From NCBI RefSeq assembly GCF_900115145.1, contig NZ_FOVL01000006.1, positions 62,001 to 126,000 of the forward strand: DNA of 64,000 nucleotides. The letters run 5' to 3'. Under the pieces are notes generated by a model. That model was not told the origin of the DNA. It worked only from the letters and a program-made list of their open reading frames with translations, and searched no databases. Below are positions 34,754 to 44,444 of this stretch, piece by piece; within the stretch, counting starts at the first letter, position 1, and each line of letters opens with the position of its first letter. A program made the translations under genes and the position numbers. This DNA is from Salegentibacter flavus (lineage in GTDB: Bacteria; Bacteroidota; Bacteroidia; Flavobacteriales; Flavobacteriaceae).

Positions 34754-35816
34754 TCAGCTCATTGGCAGCTGCGAAAGCGGTGGTCTTATTATTTTCAATT
34801 GCCTTAAGCTGAATTTTTAAAGCTTCTTTGATCTCAGGATCTCTGTAGAAGCGATTTTTAAGGTGTTCGTCTATGGTTTGGAACATCCAGAATTTATTTT
34901 GTTCACGCCGATTGTGTTCAAAATATCCATTTTCTTTTGTTTGCTTTATATAACTTAATATCAGACCCCATACCTCAGAAATCCCCGTGTTATTCAAAGC
35001 ACTACAAAGGTTAACTTTGGGTTTCCAGCCGCTTTCTTTAGTTGAATAGAGATTTAAAGCTCTTTTGAATTCCATTTTTGCTTCACGGGCTGCTTTAAGA
35101 TTATCGCCATCGGCCTTATTAATTACTATGGCATCGGCCATTTCTATGATGCCGCGTTTTATTCCCTGCAATTCGTCTCCTGCACCTGCAAGTTTCAGCA
35201 ATAAGAAAAAATCGGTCATACTATGCACTGTAGTTTCGCTCTGGCCAACTCCTACAGTCTCGATTAAAATAACATCAAAACCCGCAGCTTCGCATAACAG
35301 AATACTTTCCCGGGATTTTCTCGCAACCCCACCCAGAGATTCTCCCGATGGAGATGGTCTCACAAAGGCGTTTTTCTCTTTCACGAGATTTTCCATCCGG
35401 GTTTTATCACCAAGTATACTTCCTCTGGAAATACTGCTGCTAGGATCTACAGCAAGTACCGCAACTTTTTTCCCCTGGTTTACCAGGTAAGTACCGAAAC
35501 TTTCAATAAAAGTACTTTTTCCCACCCCTGGAACTCCGGTGATCCCAATTCTAATAGATTTCTGAGCATGGGGTAAAGCTCCTTCAATAAGGATTTCAGC
35601 GTTTTTTTTATGTTTTGGCTGATTGCTTTCTATAAGGGTAATGGCTCTACCCAGGGCAGCTTTATTTCCTTCAAGCAATTGTGTAAGCAAATCTTCTTCT
35701 GAAAGAATGTTTTTTCGCCGGGCTTTAAATTTTTCAGCAGCATCCGAATTTACGCTAACCGCAGATTTTTCGGAACCTGATTCGTGTAGAGCAGAAGAAG
35801 TGGTTTTTTTAGCCAA
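34731..35816 (-). CDS. meaB: methylmalonyl-CoA mutase-associated GTPase MeaB
   Basis: A 361-residue G3E-family P-loop GTPase (ArgK/MeaB), which guards AdoCbl loading into methylmalonyl-CoA mutase. After a loose N-terminal extension (about 1-75) comes Walker A GVPGVGKST, the metal-binding switch region DPSSSISRGSILGDKTRM, VGVGQSE and the NKAD guanine-specificity motif. A C-terminal dimerisation arm is present. The partner mutase subunits are not in this window; IcmF at 1094 has its own fused G-domain, so this MeaB serves another mutase. The gene overlaps the convergent epimerase gene by 23 bases. Confidence 0.93.
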   Translation of the reverse strand: MAKKTTSSALHESGSEKSAVSVNSDAAEKFKARRKNILSEEDLLTQLLEGNKAALGRAITLIESNQPKHKKNAEILIEGALPHAQKSIRIGITGVPGVGKSTFIESFGTYLVNQGKKVAVLAVDPSSSISRGSILGDKTRMENLVKEKNAFVRPSPSGESLGGVARKSRESILLCEAAGFDVILIETVGVGQSETTVHSMTDFFLLLKLAGAGDELQGIKRGIIEMADAIVINKADGDNLKAAREAKMEFKRALNLYSTKESGWKPKVNLCSALNNTGISEVWGLILSYIKQTKENGYFEHNRREQNKFWMFQTIDEHLKNRFYRDPEIKEALKIQLKAIENNKTTAFAAANELIRKFEAS

Positions 35817-35916
35817 GCTGAGTTTATTTATGACAAATTTATGAATTCATTCTTTGCCTCGGTATTTTTTGCTTGTTATATTGAAGCAGACAATAAAGTT
35901 AATTAAAAACAATAAG

Positions 35917-36345
35917 ATGAAAACATTGTACACAGCCACGGTAACAACCAAGGGAGCCAGACACGGGCACACCACTAGTGATGATGGCGTTTTAGATATG
36001 AAATTAAGTATGCCTAAAAGCCTGGGTGGCGAAGGCGGTAAATTCAGTAATCCAGAACAACTTTTCGCAGCAGGGTATTCTGCCTGCTTCGGAAGTGCCC
36101 TGGAGGCAGTTGCAAAGGATCACAAGGTAGATCTTGGTGATTTTAGCGTAACGGCTATAATTGACCTTGGTAAAACCGAGGAGGACGAACTTCAGCTTGC
36201 CGCAACCCTGGATTGTTATATCCCCGGGGTTGATGTTGAAACAGGGGAGAAACTTATCAATGGAGCTCACGAAATTTGTCCTTATAGCCGTGCAACCCGT
36301 GATAATATTGATGTAACCCTTAATTTGTTGGTAGACGAGGATTAA
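35917..36345 (+). CDS. ohr: organic hydroperoxide resistance protein Ohr
   Basis: A 142-residue OsmC-fold thiol peroxidase that reduces organic hydroperoxides. The two redox cysteines lie in SACFGSAL and HEICPYSRAT, and the N-terminal Arg region TTKGARHGHTTSDDGVL is conserved. I start at the ATG at 35917 (MKTLYTATVT), the usual Ohr start, not the longer frame at 35854. No OhrR regulator gene is adjacent. A terminator hairpin follows inside the end of the convergent DUF2911 gene. Confidence 0.93.
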   Translation: MKTLYTATVTTKGARHGHTTSDDGVLDMKLSMPKSLGGEGGKFSNPEQLFAAGYSACFGSALEAVAKDHKVDLGDFSVTAIIDLGKTEEDELQLAATLDCYIPGVDVETGEKLINGAHEICPYSRATRDNIDVTLNLLVDED

Positions 36346-36368
36346 TAAAACAATCTGTTAGTAGAAAA

Positions 36369-36947
36369 TCAGGAGCCGTTGGAAGACGGCTCTTTTTCTT
36401 TTATAGGCACTGCAATTCTTGTTTTATCCCAGGATAATACCATAAAAATAAGGTCGTTGGTTTCCTCAAAGAGGATAGTAAATTGTTCTATACTTGTTTC
36501 AGAAATACTTACGGGTACTTCGAGGACCAACATATCGTATTCCGGATCCCTATAAGCTTTTTCCTCAAGATCAATTCCCCAGGGATACATTTTGGAATTG
36601 AAGATTACCTTCCAGGATTCTTCCATAGGGATAGTCCAAAGTGTATATTTACCGGCTTTTAATTCAGAACCATCTACAAGAATATCTTTATTGGTGGTAA
36701 AGGTTGTAGCCTCGTTAGCACCGGTTCGCCAAACCTCATTATATGGAACCAGTTCTCCAAAGATCACCCGGTCTTTTTTGTAAGGCCTGTTATAAAATAC
36801 CTCCAACTCTAAATCTCCTTTTGAAAAAGTCACGGTCTCCTCGGGACTATGCGTTTTTGTGGTGGTTCGAAGAAAATAAATTATCCCGGCCGATAATACC
36901 AGGATAATACCTAGGATCTTTAATGTGGTTTTGAGGGTAGAATTCAT
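36369..36947 (-). CDS. DUF2911 domain protein
   Basis: A 192-residue protein with an N-terminal membrane helix (about 8-26), probably an uncleaved anchor, followed by DUF2911 (about 35-180): LEVFYNRPYKKDRVIFGELVPY (quoted in part), EVWRTGANEATTFTTNKDI, LKAGKYTLWTIP and the C-terminal MVLSWDKTRIAVPI. The fold is an outer-face beta sandwich, with no known reaction. Its final codons encode a terminator hairpin for the convergent ohr gene. Confidence 0.88.
   Translation of the reverse strand: MNSTLKTTLKILGIILVLSAGIIYFLRTTTKTHSPEETVTFSKGDLELEVFYNRPYKKDRVIFGELVPYNEVWRTGANEATTFTTNKDILVDGSELKAGKYTLWTIPMEESWKVIFNSKMYPWGIDLEEKAYRDPEYDMLVLEVPVSISETSIEQFTILFEETNDLIFMVLSWDKTRIAVPIKEKEPSSNGS
36373..36397 (+). 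terminator. terminator of ohr embedded in the DUF2911 coding end
   Basis: GAGCCGT (36373-36379) pairs with ACGGCTC (36386-36392) over TGGAAG, then five T. The hairpin is within the last codons of the opposite-strand DUF2911 gene. Confidence 0.7.
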
Positions 36948-37071
36948 TGCAATTTTTTTCCGGAGTAATTTAAGTACAGGTTATACTCTTGTCTGATTTT
37001 TTCTTCTATCATTTTAAATTTAGGCATTATTAGTTGATTTTAACTAATTTCAAAAAAATAAACAGGCGTGC

Positions 37072-37094
37072 AACATTGCAAAATCCCTGTCGTC
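37072..37094 (+). promoter_or_regulatory. ECF-type promoter in front of the sigma-factor gene
   Basis: AAC (37072-37074), 16-base spacer, CGTC (37091-37094): the generic ECF sigma -35/-10 pattern, 26 bases before the TTG start of an ECF sigma gene. No TAnnTTTG box is present. This suggests positive autoregulation. Confidence 0.6.
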
Positions 37095-37120
37095 TTTATA
37101 GTAACCAATTAGTTTAAATT

Positions 37121-37666
37121 TTGATACAACATCAATTAATAGAGGCTTGTAAACAAAATGACCGTAGGGCCCAGCTAAAGCTTTACAACAAGTACAGCGA
37201 GGGTATGTATTATGTGGCCTACCGGTTTATGAAAGATCGTTTTGAAGCCGAAGACGCGATGCAGGAGGCATTTATTAAGGCCTTCGCGAAACTTAATCAG
37301 TTCACCGGGGAGGTTAGTTTTGGTGCCTGGCTTAAGAAAATAGTTATCAATAAATGTATTGATAAACTGAAGGCTAAGAAACTGGAGTTGGTGGCCATCA
37401 ACGAACAGGTGCTAAGCTCGGTAGATGAGAATGATAACTGGAAGGTGGAAGAAGGGGTAAGCCTGGAACAGATTAAAAAATGCATGGAAAATCTCCCCGA
37501 AAAATACAGATACCCGTTGATGTTGTTTTTAATGGAAGGTTATGATCACGAAGAGATTTCAGAAATAATGGAAATAAGCCAGGTTGCCTCAAGAACATTG
37601 GTGCATCGGGGTAAGAAAAAATTGCAGGAAGAATTAAAATCACAAAGACATGGAACAGGATATTAG
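37121..37666 (+). CDS. ECF-type RNA polymerase sigma factor
   Basis: A 181-residue sigma-70 family factor of the ECF class. Region 2 (about 20-90) carries FKDRFEAEDAMQEAFIKAF, and region 4 (about 115-175) carries ENLPEKYRYPLMLFLMEGYDHEEISEIMEIS followed by the recognition helix region ASRTLVHRGKKKL (quoted in parts). The start is TTG at 37121, preceded by an ECF-like promoter. The next gene, encoding a membrane protein that overlaps it by 17 bases, is the likely anti-sigma factor. Operon: sigma, anti-sigma-like, DUF4097-like, M23. Confidence 0.92.
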   Translation: MIQHQLIEACKQNDRRAQLKLYNKYSEGMYYVAYRFMKDRFEAEDAMQEAFIKAFAKLNQFTGEVSFGAWLKKIVINKCIDKLKAKKLELVAINEQVLSSVDENDNWKVEEGVSLEQIKKCMENLPEKYRYPLMLFLMEGYDHEEISEIMEISQVASRTLVHRGKKKLQEELKSQRHGTGY

Positions 37667-38264
37667 GGAGATGTTTAAAAATGAAGCCCCCCATACTCCC
37701 GAAAAATTACCGAAGGGGCATAAAAAAAGATTTGAAGCAAGGCTGGATGAAGAGTTTCCGGAAAGCTCAAATAACAAACAGCTTTATTTCTTTATGAAAA
37801 TAGCCGCTGTGTTGGTGGTAGCCCTGGGGATCGGTTTTTACCTGCTTCAGCCGAATAACTTCACCAATGAACCCGCAGTTGTTGAAACTGAAGTGGAAGA
37901 ACAGGAAGAGCAGGGTACGCCTGAAACTCCGGCAGAGAAACAATTTCAGCTAAGTGAAGTTTCACCGGAATTCAAGAAAATCGAGAATTTCTATCTGGCG
38001 AGTTTGAATATGGAACTGGCTAAAATTGATATCAATGATGAGAACCGGGGTCTTATCAACTCTTTTATGGAACAAATGGCTGATCTGGATGAAGAGTATC
38101 AGCGCCTTAATATGGAAATAAGCCAGAATGGTCCCAATGAACAAAGTATCGATGCTATGATCGGTAACCTTCAACTTCGCCTGGAACTGCTCTATAAATT
38201 AAAGAATAAATTAAAGGAAATCAATCAATCAAAAGACGAACAATATGAAAACTATCAGGTATAA
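37650..38264 (+). CDS. single-pass membrane protein, probable anti-sigma factor
   Basis: A 204-residue protein with a short cytoplasmic N-terminus (1-48; MEQDIREMFKNEAPHTPEKLPKG), one membrane helix (about 48-66, MKIAAVLVVALGIGFYLLQ), an acidic linker and a helical periplasmic domain (about 98-204). The gene overlaps the sigma gene by 17 bases and the next gene by 20, as expected for a sigma/anti-sigma pair. The cytoplasmic part is short and lacks a zinc-binding ZAS motif, so binding to the sigma factor is inferred from layout only. Confidence 0.75.
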   Translation: MEQDIREMFKNEAPHTPEKLPKGHKKRFEARLDEEFPESSNNKQLYFFMKIAAVLVVALGIGFYLLQPNNFTNEPAVVETEVEEQEEQGTPETPAEKQFQLSEVSPEFKKIENFYLASLNMELAKIDINDENRGLINSFMEQMADLDEEYQRLNMEISQNGPNEQSIDAMIGNLQLRLELLYKLKNKLKEINQSKDEQYENYQV

Positions 38265-39645
38265 TTTATTCGCGATACTGGCGTTCATCAGCGCCGTCGC
38301 GTTTGCCCAAACCACAACTTTAGATAAAAGTTATAAGGTTAACTCTGATGCCGAAATAAGGATAAATACTAGCCATACCAATATTGTGGTAGACTACTGG
38401 GATAAGAATGAAGTAAGAGTGGAAGCGCTTCTGGATACTGAAGGAATGGATGATGAAGCCCGAAAAAAGCTTACCGAAGGCTGGACACCTGAAATTAAAG
38501 CTTCAGCCGGAAAGGTGGAGATCAACTCAGGACCGGTAGCTGTTCACTGGGAAAAGAGTATGGAAGGCCTGGAAGAACCTTTAGCGCAACTGCCCGAAAT
38601 GCTTGGCCCGCTTTTGGAAAACCTTGGTCCCATGCTGGAAAGCATTACCGCCACCCCGCTTCCCCCTGAATTTGCTGAAAATATGGGTAAAATAAAATTT
38701 GATTATGAAGCCTACCGGAAAGACGGGGATAAATACCTCGAAAAATTTGAACAGGAAATGGAAGGTAACTTCGGAGAAGATTTCGAAAAGGCCATGGAAG
38801 AATGGGCAGAGCAGTTTGAGAACAATCCGAATATGAAGAAATTTGAGATGGATATGGAAGTCTGGGGAGAAAACTTCGGAAAAGATATGGAAGCCTGGGG
38901 CGAGGAGTTCGGAAAGAAAATGGAAGCCTGGGGAGAAAATTTTGGCCAGGATATGGAGAAATGGGCCCAGCAGTTTGAGGCAGATATGGAAGACGGCAGT
39001 GGGGATCCCGGTAGGATCACGGTGCTAAGAAGTAAAGACGGAAGCGCTAAAAAGACCCTGAAGCTAAACCTACCCAGAAATGCGAAATTAAATCTGGATG
39101 TTCGCCACGGGGATGTAAAACTTAGCGGTACAACAACAAATCTAAAAGCCGACCTTTCTCATAGTCGCTTTACAGCAAATGCCATTGCAGGTAAACAAAC
39201 TGAACTTAAAGTAGCTTATACTCCGGTTAAAATCAAAACCTGGGACTACGGAGTGCTTAGTGCAAGGTATGTAAAGGACTTAAAGATTGACAAGGCCCGA
39301 AGCATTAAACTTGATTCCAAATCCAGCGATATTATTTTTAATGAGATAGGGGAGACCGGTATCCTTAGTGGAAGTTTTGGTAAATTAAAGATAGGTAAAC
39401 TAAATCCTGAATTTAAAAACCTGGATGTAAGCCTTGAGAATAGCGATATGGAATTGTCTTTGCCGGATGTTGCTTATAATTTCAGTTATAACGGAACGAA
39501 GAGCAAGATCAAAACACCTCCAGCATTAAAGCTTAAAAGCAGCAGTTCTTATGATAACGAAAGCCTTAACGGGTATAACAAAACCCGTGATGCGAATGCT
39601 TCAGTAACAATTAAAGCAAGTTTCAGCGATGTGTTGCTAAATTAA
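38245..39645 (+). CDS. secreted DUF4097-like protein with 11-residue helical repeats
   Basis: A 466-residue protein with a signal peptide (about 1-22, ending VAFAQ). Residues about 25-105 and 255-466 are beta-rich and resemble the DUF4097 / putative adhesin beta-helix (LNLDVRHGDVKLSG, SDIIFNEIGETGILSGSFGKLKIG). In between, residues about 165-250 are a Glu/Lys/Trp/Phe-rich helix with an 11-residue period: successive units of the type DMExWGExFGK (for example KDMEAWGEEFG, KKMEAWGENFG, QDMEKWAQQFE). This is the pattern of membrane-surface amphipathic helices. Third gene of the ECF sigma operon. Confidence 0.78.
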   Translation: MKTIRYNLFAILAFISAVAFAQTTTLDKSYKVNSDAEIRINTSHTNIVVDYWDKNEVRVEALLDTEGMDDEARKKLTEGWTPEIKASAGKVEINSGPVAVHWEKSMEGLEEPLAQLPEMLGPLLENLGPMLESITATPLPPEFAENMGKIKFDYEAYRKDGDKYLEKFEQEMEGNFGEDFEKAMEEWAEQFENNPNMKKFEMDMEVWGENFGKDMEAWGEEFGKKMEAWGENFGQDMEKWAQQFEADMEDGSGDPGRITVLRSKDGSAKKTLKLNLPRNAKLNLDVRHGDVKLSGTTTNLKADLSHSRFTANAIAGKQTELKVAYTPVKIKTWDYGVLSARYVKDLKIDKARSIKLDSKSSDIIFNEIGETGILSGSFGKLKIGKLNPEFKNLDVSLENSDMELSLPDVAYNFSYNGTKSKIKTPPALKLKSSSSYDNESLNGYNKTRDANASVTIKASFSDVLLN

Positions 39646-39661
39646 GATCCAGCGCTTACTT

Positions 39662-40408
39662 TTGGAAAATCAAAACCTGCAGCTTTTGTTGCGGGTTTTT
39701 GATTTAAAAGCTAAGAAGATGGAGAGAACAGGATTTGAAAAGTTTATATGGAACCTTACCCAGCGGTTCACCAGTGTACTGGATACCAGTTTTTCACCGG
39801 AGGATTATATCGCGATAGATCTTTCTGAAACCAATGAAGAACTGGAGAAAATAGATATTTCCTCTTCGGAATCCTTTGCTGGGTTTATAGATAATTACCT
39901 GAAGAACACAGGAAAAAAAGTGGCCTTTGGTGGTTACACTGAAATCAGGAAACTATATAGGCGCAGTGAGCTTTTTAGTCATCTTGAGGATGCCCGGGAT
40001 ATTCATCTGGGAATGGATTTCTGGGCACCGGCCCAAACCGCTGTTCTGGCAGTTTTGGACGGAAAAATACAAAGTTTTAAAGATAATGCCAATTTTGGAG
40101 ATTATGGCCCAACCATTATTCTTGAACATAGCCTAAATGGTGATAAATTTTACTCGCTTTACGGTCATCTTAGCCGGAAATCACTGGAAAATCTGAAACC
40201 TGGCCAGGAATTCAAACAAGGAGAAAAGATTGGAGAACTGGGGACTGCAGAAGAAAACGGAGATTATGCGCCACATCTTCATTTCCAGATCATCGGCCAC
40301 CTGGAAGATAAGATAGGTGATTTTCCGGGCGTAGCTTCAAGAAGGGACCTGGATTTTTACCTGCGCAATTGTCCAGATCCGGACTTATTACTGAAGTTAA
40401 GACACTAA
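39662..40408 (+). CDS. M23 family peptidase (LytM-like), no signal peptide
   Basis: A 248-residue protein with a LytM/M23 zinc endopeptidase domain (about 115-235). The metal ligands are visible in IHLGMDFWAP (H and D) and PHLHFQIIG (HxH), together with YSLYGHLS and PGQEFKQGEKIGELG. The N-terminal part (1-100) is helical and not recognised. The start is TTG at 39662; ATG at 39719 is an alternative. No export signal is evident, which is odd for a peptidoglycan hydrolase. It follows the DUF4097-like gene by 16 bases and may be the last gene of that operon. Confidence 0.85.
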   Translation: MENQNLQLLLRVFDLKAKKMERTGFEKFIWNLTQRFTSVLDTSFSPEDYIAIDLSETNEELEKIDISSSESFAGFIDNYLKNTGKKVAFGGYTEIRKLYRRSELFSHLEDARDIHLGMDFWAPAQTAVLAVLDGKIQSFKDNANFGDYGPTIILEHSLNGDKFYSLYGHLSRKSLENLKPGQEFKQGEKIGELGTAEENGDYAPHLHFQIIGHLEDKIGDFPGVASRRDLDFYLRNCPDPDLLLKLRH

Positions 40409-40410
40409 GA

Positions 40411-40887
40411 TTATTTCCGTTTTAAAATAAGCGCGACAATAGCCGAAGTGACCACGCCCATCATTAAAGCTCCCGCTACCGATTGGATGATGTAGGATTG
40501 TAGGTTGAAATAAGCCTCTGCCTCCTCTTTTTCCATCCTACCGTTTTCAATAGTGTATACAATTACATTTTCAAAATAATTAGGGGTAATCAACTCGTGA
40601 GTGATGTATTGTCCCAGGGGAGAAAGTATAGCCACAACAATGGTGAGTATTATTCCGGAAACGAATCCCTGTTTCCAGCTCATTTTACCCTGAAAATAAT
40701 TCTTCCGTTTATCGTAAATGGCAAAGAGGTAGATCGCTATGGCAAAAAGACCGAAGAAATTGGTGTAAATCGCATGCCGGGAAATAAGCGCATCATGCCA
40801 GCCCATGGCTTTTTCAAAATACATCCAAAGCAGAGAAACAACAAAAAAAATGATTCCCCATTTGATCTCGATAGCGTAATTCTTCAT
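40411..40887 (-). CDS. DUF4199 family membrane protein
   Basis: A 158-residue protein with four membrane helices, matching DUF4199, a Bacteroidota family of unknown function: EIKWGIIFFVVSLLWMYFEK near the start, then helices at about 40-55, 70-90 and 128-152. A short extracytoplasmic segment (TPNYFENVIVYTIENGRM) is between the third and fourth. I start at ATG 40887 (MKNYAIEIKWG). Its stop is two bases from the convergent M23 gene. Confidence 0.85.
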   Translation of the reverse strand: MKNYAIEIKWGIIFFVVSLLWMYFEKAMGWHDALISRHAIYTNFFGLFAIAIYLFAIYDKRKNYFQGKMSWKQGFVSGIILTIVVAILSPLGQYITHELITPNYFENVIVYTIENGRMEKEEAEAYFNLQSYIIQSVAGALMMGVVTSAIVALILKRK

Positions 40888-40945
40888 TTTTTGAAATTGG
40901 TTAGTTGAGTTAAAAATAAGGAAAAATATCATTTATTTCTAAAAA

Positions 40946-40977
40946 CAAAAAAATCCCGAAGCAACAGCTCCGGGATT
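40946..40977 (-). terminator. secA terminator
   Basis: On the minus strand AATCCCGGAGC pairs with GCTTCGGGATT (with one wobble) over a four-base loop, followed by a T-rich tract. It lies 25 bases after the secA stop. Confidence 0.8.
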
Positions 40978-41001
40978 CTCCAGTATTTATTATTTAGAAA
41001 A

Positions 41002-44000
41002 TTATTGATCTACCAATACCCAATCTCCTTTATCTAAAAGGGGGATGGCTTGTTTGAATTTCATAGTCTTGTTTTCTCCACTCATCACATTTTTGATAGT
41101 TACCTTATCATTACGGCCAATTTTTGGCTGGTCTCTGGTAATGGTTTCGGTAACCTGAGGACGGCGTTGCTGAGTTTGGCCTGCCGCCTGGTTTTGAGCT
41201 GCGCGTTCATCCATATTAGGAATTTCATCCTTCTGAGTTTCCAGGTTTTCTTTTTTCTTTGGCTGTCTTGCCTCAGAAATATTAGATACATTCCCTTGAG
41301 GGATTTCTCCTTTGAAAAGGAAGGAAATTACATCCCGGTTCACCTGGTCTAACATAGCTTTGAATAATTCGAAAGCTTCGAATTTATATATAAGAAGCGG
41401 ATCTTTTTGTTCGTGAACTGCCAACTGTACACTCTGTTTTAACTCGTCCATCTTGCGAAGATGAGTTTTCCAGGCATCATCAATAATAGCCAGGGTAATA
41501 TTCTTTTCGAAATCTTTTACCAGCTGTGCGCCTTTGGTTTCGTAGGCTTTTTCCAGGTTAGTGATAACCTGAAGGGTTTTTTGTCCATCGGTAAACGGAA
41601 CAGAGATTCGCTCAAACTTATTCTCGCCTTCATATACCTGCTTAATTACGGGGAAAGCCTTTTCGGCGCTGTTCTCCATCTTATCCTGGTAATGTTTATA
41701 GGCATTTTTATAAACTTCGCCGGCGATCTTCTGAATACCCATCTTCTCAAATTCTTCCTCTGTTACAGGGGAGCTCATAGAGAAATAGCGTATAAGTTCA
41801 AACTCAAAGTTTTTGAAATCCTGGGCTATTTTATTTTCTTCGGTGATAGCCTCAGAGGTGTCAAAGATCATATTGGCGATATCTACGCGAAGGCGTTCTC
41901 CGAATAATGCGTGGTATCGACGTTTATAGATCACTTCCCGCTGGGCATTCATCACATCATCATACTCCAGCAAACGCTTACGAATTCCGAAGTTATTTTC
42001 TTCTACTTTTTTCTGTGCCCGTTCAATGGATTTAGAGATCATAGAGTGCTGGATTACTTCGCCTTCTTCCAGTCCCATTTTATCCATTAGTTTCGCAATT
42101 CTTTCTGAACCAAATAAACGCATCAGATTGTCTTCAAGCGAAACATAGAACTGAGAGCTTCCAGGATCTCCCTGCCTACCGGCACGCCCCCTTAACTGCC
42201 TGTCTACCCGTCTTGAATCGTGGCGTTCTGTTCCTACAATGGCCAGACCTCCGGCTTCTTTAACCTCTGGGCTTAATTTAATATCGGTACCCCGACCCGC
42301 CATGTTGGTAGCGATAGTTACGATTCCCGATTTACCGGCTTCAGCAACAATATCGGCCTCTTTTTTATGCAATTTCGCGTTAAGCACATTATGAGGTACA
42401 TTGCGAAGTTTCAACATACGGCTGAGCAATTCTGAAATTTCTACAGAAGTGGTACCTATAAGCACCGGCCTTCCTGCATGGGAAAGTTCAGTAACATGGT
42501 CTATAACCGCATTGTATTTTTCACGTTTGGTCTTATAAACCAAATCTTCTTTATCATTACGGGCAATAGGACGGTTAGTTGGAATTTCAACAACATCCAG
42601 TTTGTAGATTTCCCAAAGTTCCCCGGCTTCAGTCACCGCAGTACCCGTCATACCGGAAAGTTTACGGTACATCCTGAAATAATTCTGAAGGGTTACCGTA
42701 GCAAAGGTTTGGGTAGCATCTTCGATCTTTACATTTTCCTTGGCTTCAATCGCCTGGTGTAATCCATCGCTGTAACGACGGCCTTCCATAATACGACCGG
42801 TTTGTTCATCTACGATCTTCACCTTATTATCAATCACCACATACTCGGTATCTTTTTCAAATAGGGTATAGGCTTTAAGTAACTGGCGAAGGGTATGTAT
42901 GCGTTCACTCTTCACACTATATTCGCGGAAGAGTTCTTCTTTTTTCTCAGCTTCCTCTTCTTTAGAAAGGCCTTCTTTTTCAATTTTGGCGATTTCCATA
43001 CCTATCTCAGGCATCACGAAGAAATCCGGATCATTTTTTCCTGAAAGGAATTCAATACCTTTATCGGTAAGGTCTATCTGGTTATTTTTCTCTTCAATAG
43101 TAAAAAGCAGGTCTTCATCAACTTTGGGCATTTCCCTGTTGTTATCCTGCATATAGTGATTTTCAGTCTTTTGAAGTAGCTGCTTGATCCCTTCCTCACT
43201 TAGGAATTTGATCAGTGCCTTATTCTTCGGAAGTCCGCGGTAAACCCTAAGCAATAGGAAAGCTCCATCTTTAGTGTTTCCTTCTTTGATAAGTTTTTTA
43301 GCTTCAGCCAGTACTTTAGTAAGGTGGCTGCGTTGCTTTTCAACGATTGTTGCAATGGCTGGTTTTAACTCATCGAATTCGTGAACATCTCCCTTGGGAA
43401 TTGGTCCCGAAATAATAAGGGGAGTACGGGCATCATCTACAAGTACAGAATCCACCTCATCCACAATAGCGTAATTGTGGGGGCGCTGTACAAGATCGTC
43501 GGGAGCGTGAGACATATTATCCCTTAAATAATCAAAACCAAATTCATTATTGGTTCCGTAGGTAATGTCGGAATTATAGGCTTTTCTCCTGGCCGCCGAA
43601 TTAGGACGGTGGTAATCTATACAATCTACACTCATGCCGTGAAACTGGAAAATAGGAGCCATCCAGGCGCTGTCACGCTTGGCCAGGTAATCGTTTACTG
43701 TTACCAGGTGCACCCCTTTTCCGGTAAGGGCATTAAGATACATGGGTAGTGTGGCTACAAGGGTTTTACCTTCTCCGGTTTGCATCTCTGCAATTTTACC
43801 CTGGTGCATAGCAACCCCACCAATAAGCTGAACATCATAATGGATCATATCCCAGGTAATGGGTTTCCCGGCGGCATCCCAGGAATTGCTCCATATCGCA
43901 TGATCTCCATCGAGATTAATATAATCTTTCTCTGCTGAAAGTTCCCGGTCAAATTCTGAAGCGGTAACCTTGAGTTCAGTATTATGGAAGAATCGTTTTG

Positions 44001-44358
44001 CAGTTTCCTTTACTGTAGCGAAGGCTTCGGGAAGTATATCATTAAGAACCTTTTCTGAAATTTCGTAGGCCTTATCTTTTAATGCATCAATTTCGGCGTA
44101 AATATCTTCTTTTCGGGTGATATCGTCAGACTCATCAGCCTCTTTTTCCAGGTCGGCGATCTGGGAGTTTACTTCTTGTAAAGCCTCGGCGATCTTTGCT
44201 TTAAATTCGGTGGTTTTTGCTCTAAGCTCATCAATGCTAAGTTTTTCAAAATCAGCTTCAAGAGCTTTGATCTTGTCAACTATTGGGGTTATTTCCTTGA
44301 CGTCTTTTTTGGATTTATCGCCTACAAATACTTTTAATACAGAATCTAAAAAACTCAT
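41002..44358 (-). CDS. secA: preprotein translocase ATPase SecA
   Basis: An 1118-residue SecA, the motor of the Sec export system. NBD1 carries [11 protein letters not shown] (Walker A) and [20 protein letters not shown]. The preprotein-crosslinking domain contains a large insert (roughly 315-460) seen in Bacteroidota SecA, which accounts for the length over about 900 in E. coli. NBD2 has [12 protein letters not shown] and [18 protein letters not shown]. The helical scaffold and two-helix finger follow. The C-terminus ([23 protein letters not shown]) lacks the zinc CxC...CH SecB-binding motif. Single-gene transcript. Confidence 0.96.
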   Translation of the reverse strand: MSFLDSVLKVFVGDKSKKDVKEITPIVDKIKALEADFEKLSIDELRAKTTEFKAKIAEALQEVNSQIADLEKEADESDDITRKEDIYAEIDALKDKAYEISEKVLNDILPEAFATVKETAKRFFHNTELKVTASEFDRELSAEKDYINLDGDHAIWSNSWDAAGKPITWDMIHYDVQLIGGVAMHQGKIAEMQTGEGKTLVATLPMYLNALTGKGVHLVTVNDYLAKRDSAWMAPIFQFHGMSVDCIDYHRPNSAARRKAYNSDITYGTNNEFGFDYLRDNMSHAPDDLVQRPHNYAIVDEVDSVLVDDARTPLIISGPIPKGDVHEFDELKPAIATIVEKQRSHLTKVLAEAKKLIKEGNTKDGAFLLLRVYRGLPKNKALIKFLSEEGIKQLLQKTENHYMQDNNREMPKVDEDLLFTIEEKNNQIDLTDKGIEFLSGKNDPDFFVMPEIGMEIAKIEKEGLSKEEEAEKKEELFREYSVKSERIHTLRQLLKAYTLFEKDTEYVVIDNKVKIVDEQTGRIMEGRRYSDGLHQAIEAKENVKIEDATQTFATVTLQNYFRMYRKLSGMTGTAVTEAGELWEIYKLDVVEIPTNRPIARNDKEDLVYKTKREKYNAVIDHVTELSHAGRPVLIGTTSVEISELLSRMLKLRNVPHNVLNAKLHKKEADIVAEAGKSGIVTIATNMAGRGTDIKLSPEVKEAGGLAIVGTERHDSRRVDRQLRGRAGRQGDPGSSQFYVSLEDNLMRLFGSERIAKLMDKMGLEEGEVIQHSMISKSIERAQKKVEENNFGIRKRLLEYDDVMNAQREVIYKRRYHALFGERLRVDIANMIFDTSEAITEENKIAQDFKNFEFELIRYFSMSSPVTEEEFEKMGIQKIAGEVYKNAYKHYQDKMENSAEKAFPVIKQVYEGENKFERISVPFTDGQKTLQVITNLEKAYETKGAQLVKDFEKNITLAIIDDAWKTHLRKMDELKQSVQLAVHEQKDPLLIYKFEAFELFKAMLDQVNRDVISFLFKGEIPQGNVSNISEARQPKKKENLETQKDEIPNMDERAAQNQAAGQTQQRRPQVTETITRDQPKIGRNDKVTIKNVMSGENKTMKFKQAIPLLDKGDWVLVDQ

Positions 44359-44383
44359 AATAGTTTTTACGTTTAATAAGGTT

Positions 44384-44391
44384 CAAATGTA
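44384..44391 (-). promoter_or_regulatory. -7 promoter element for secA
   Basis: TACATTTG on the minus strand, exact TAnnTTTG, 25 bases before the secA ATG at 44358. Confidence 0.55.
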
Positions 44392-44394
44392 CGC

Positions 44395-44421
44395 AAAAAA
44401 AAAGCCTCACTTTGGAGACTT
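44395..44421 (-). terminator. terminator between the DUF2795 gene and secA
   Basis: AAGTCTC pairs with GAGGCTT on the minus strand (one wobble pair) over a six-base loop, followed by nine T. It follows the DUF2795 stop and precedes the secA promoter. Confidence 0.65.
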
Positions 44422-44444
44422 TTTTCTATTTTTTTGCGTGGTTT

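Noticed and set aside
38712-39020. Tandem DNA repeat (minisatellite) under the 11-residue repeats
   Set aside because: The DNA units differ enough in codon use that the periodicity is a protein-level pattern, and not a recent DNA expansion.
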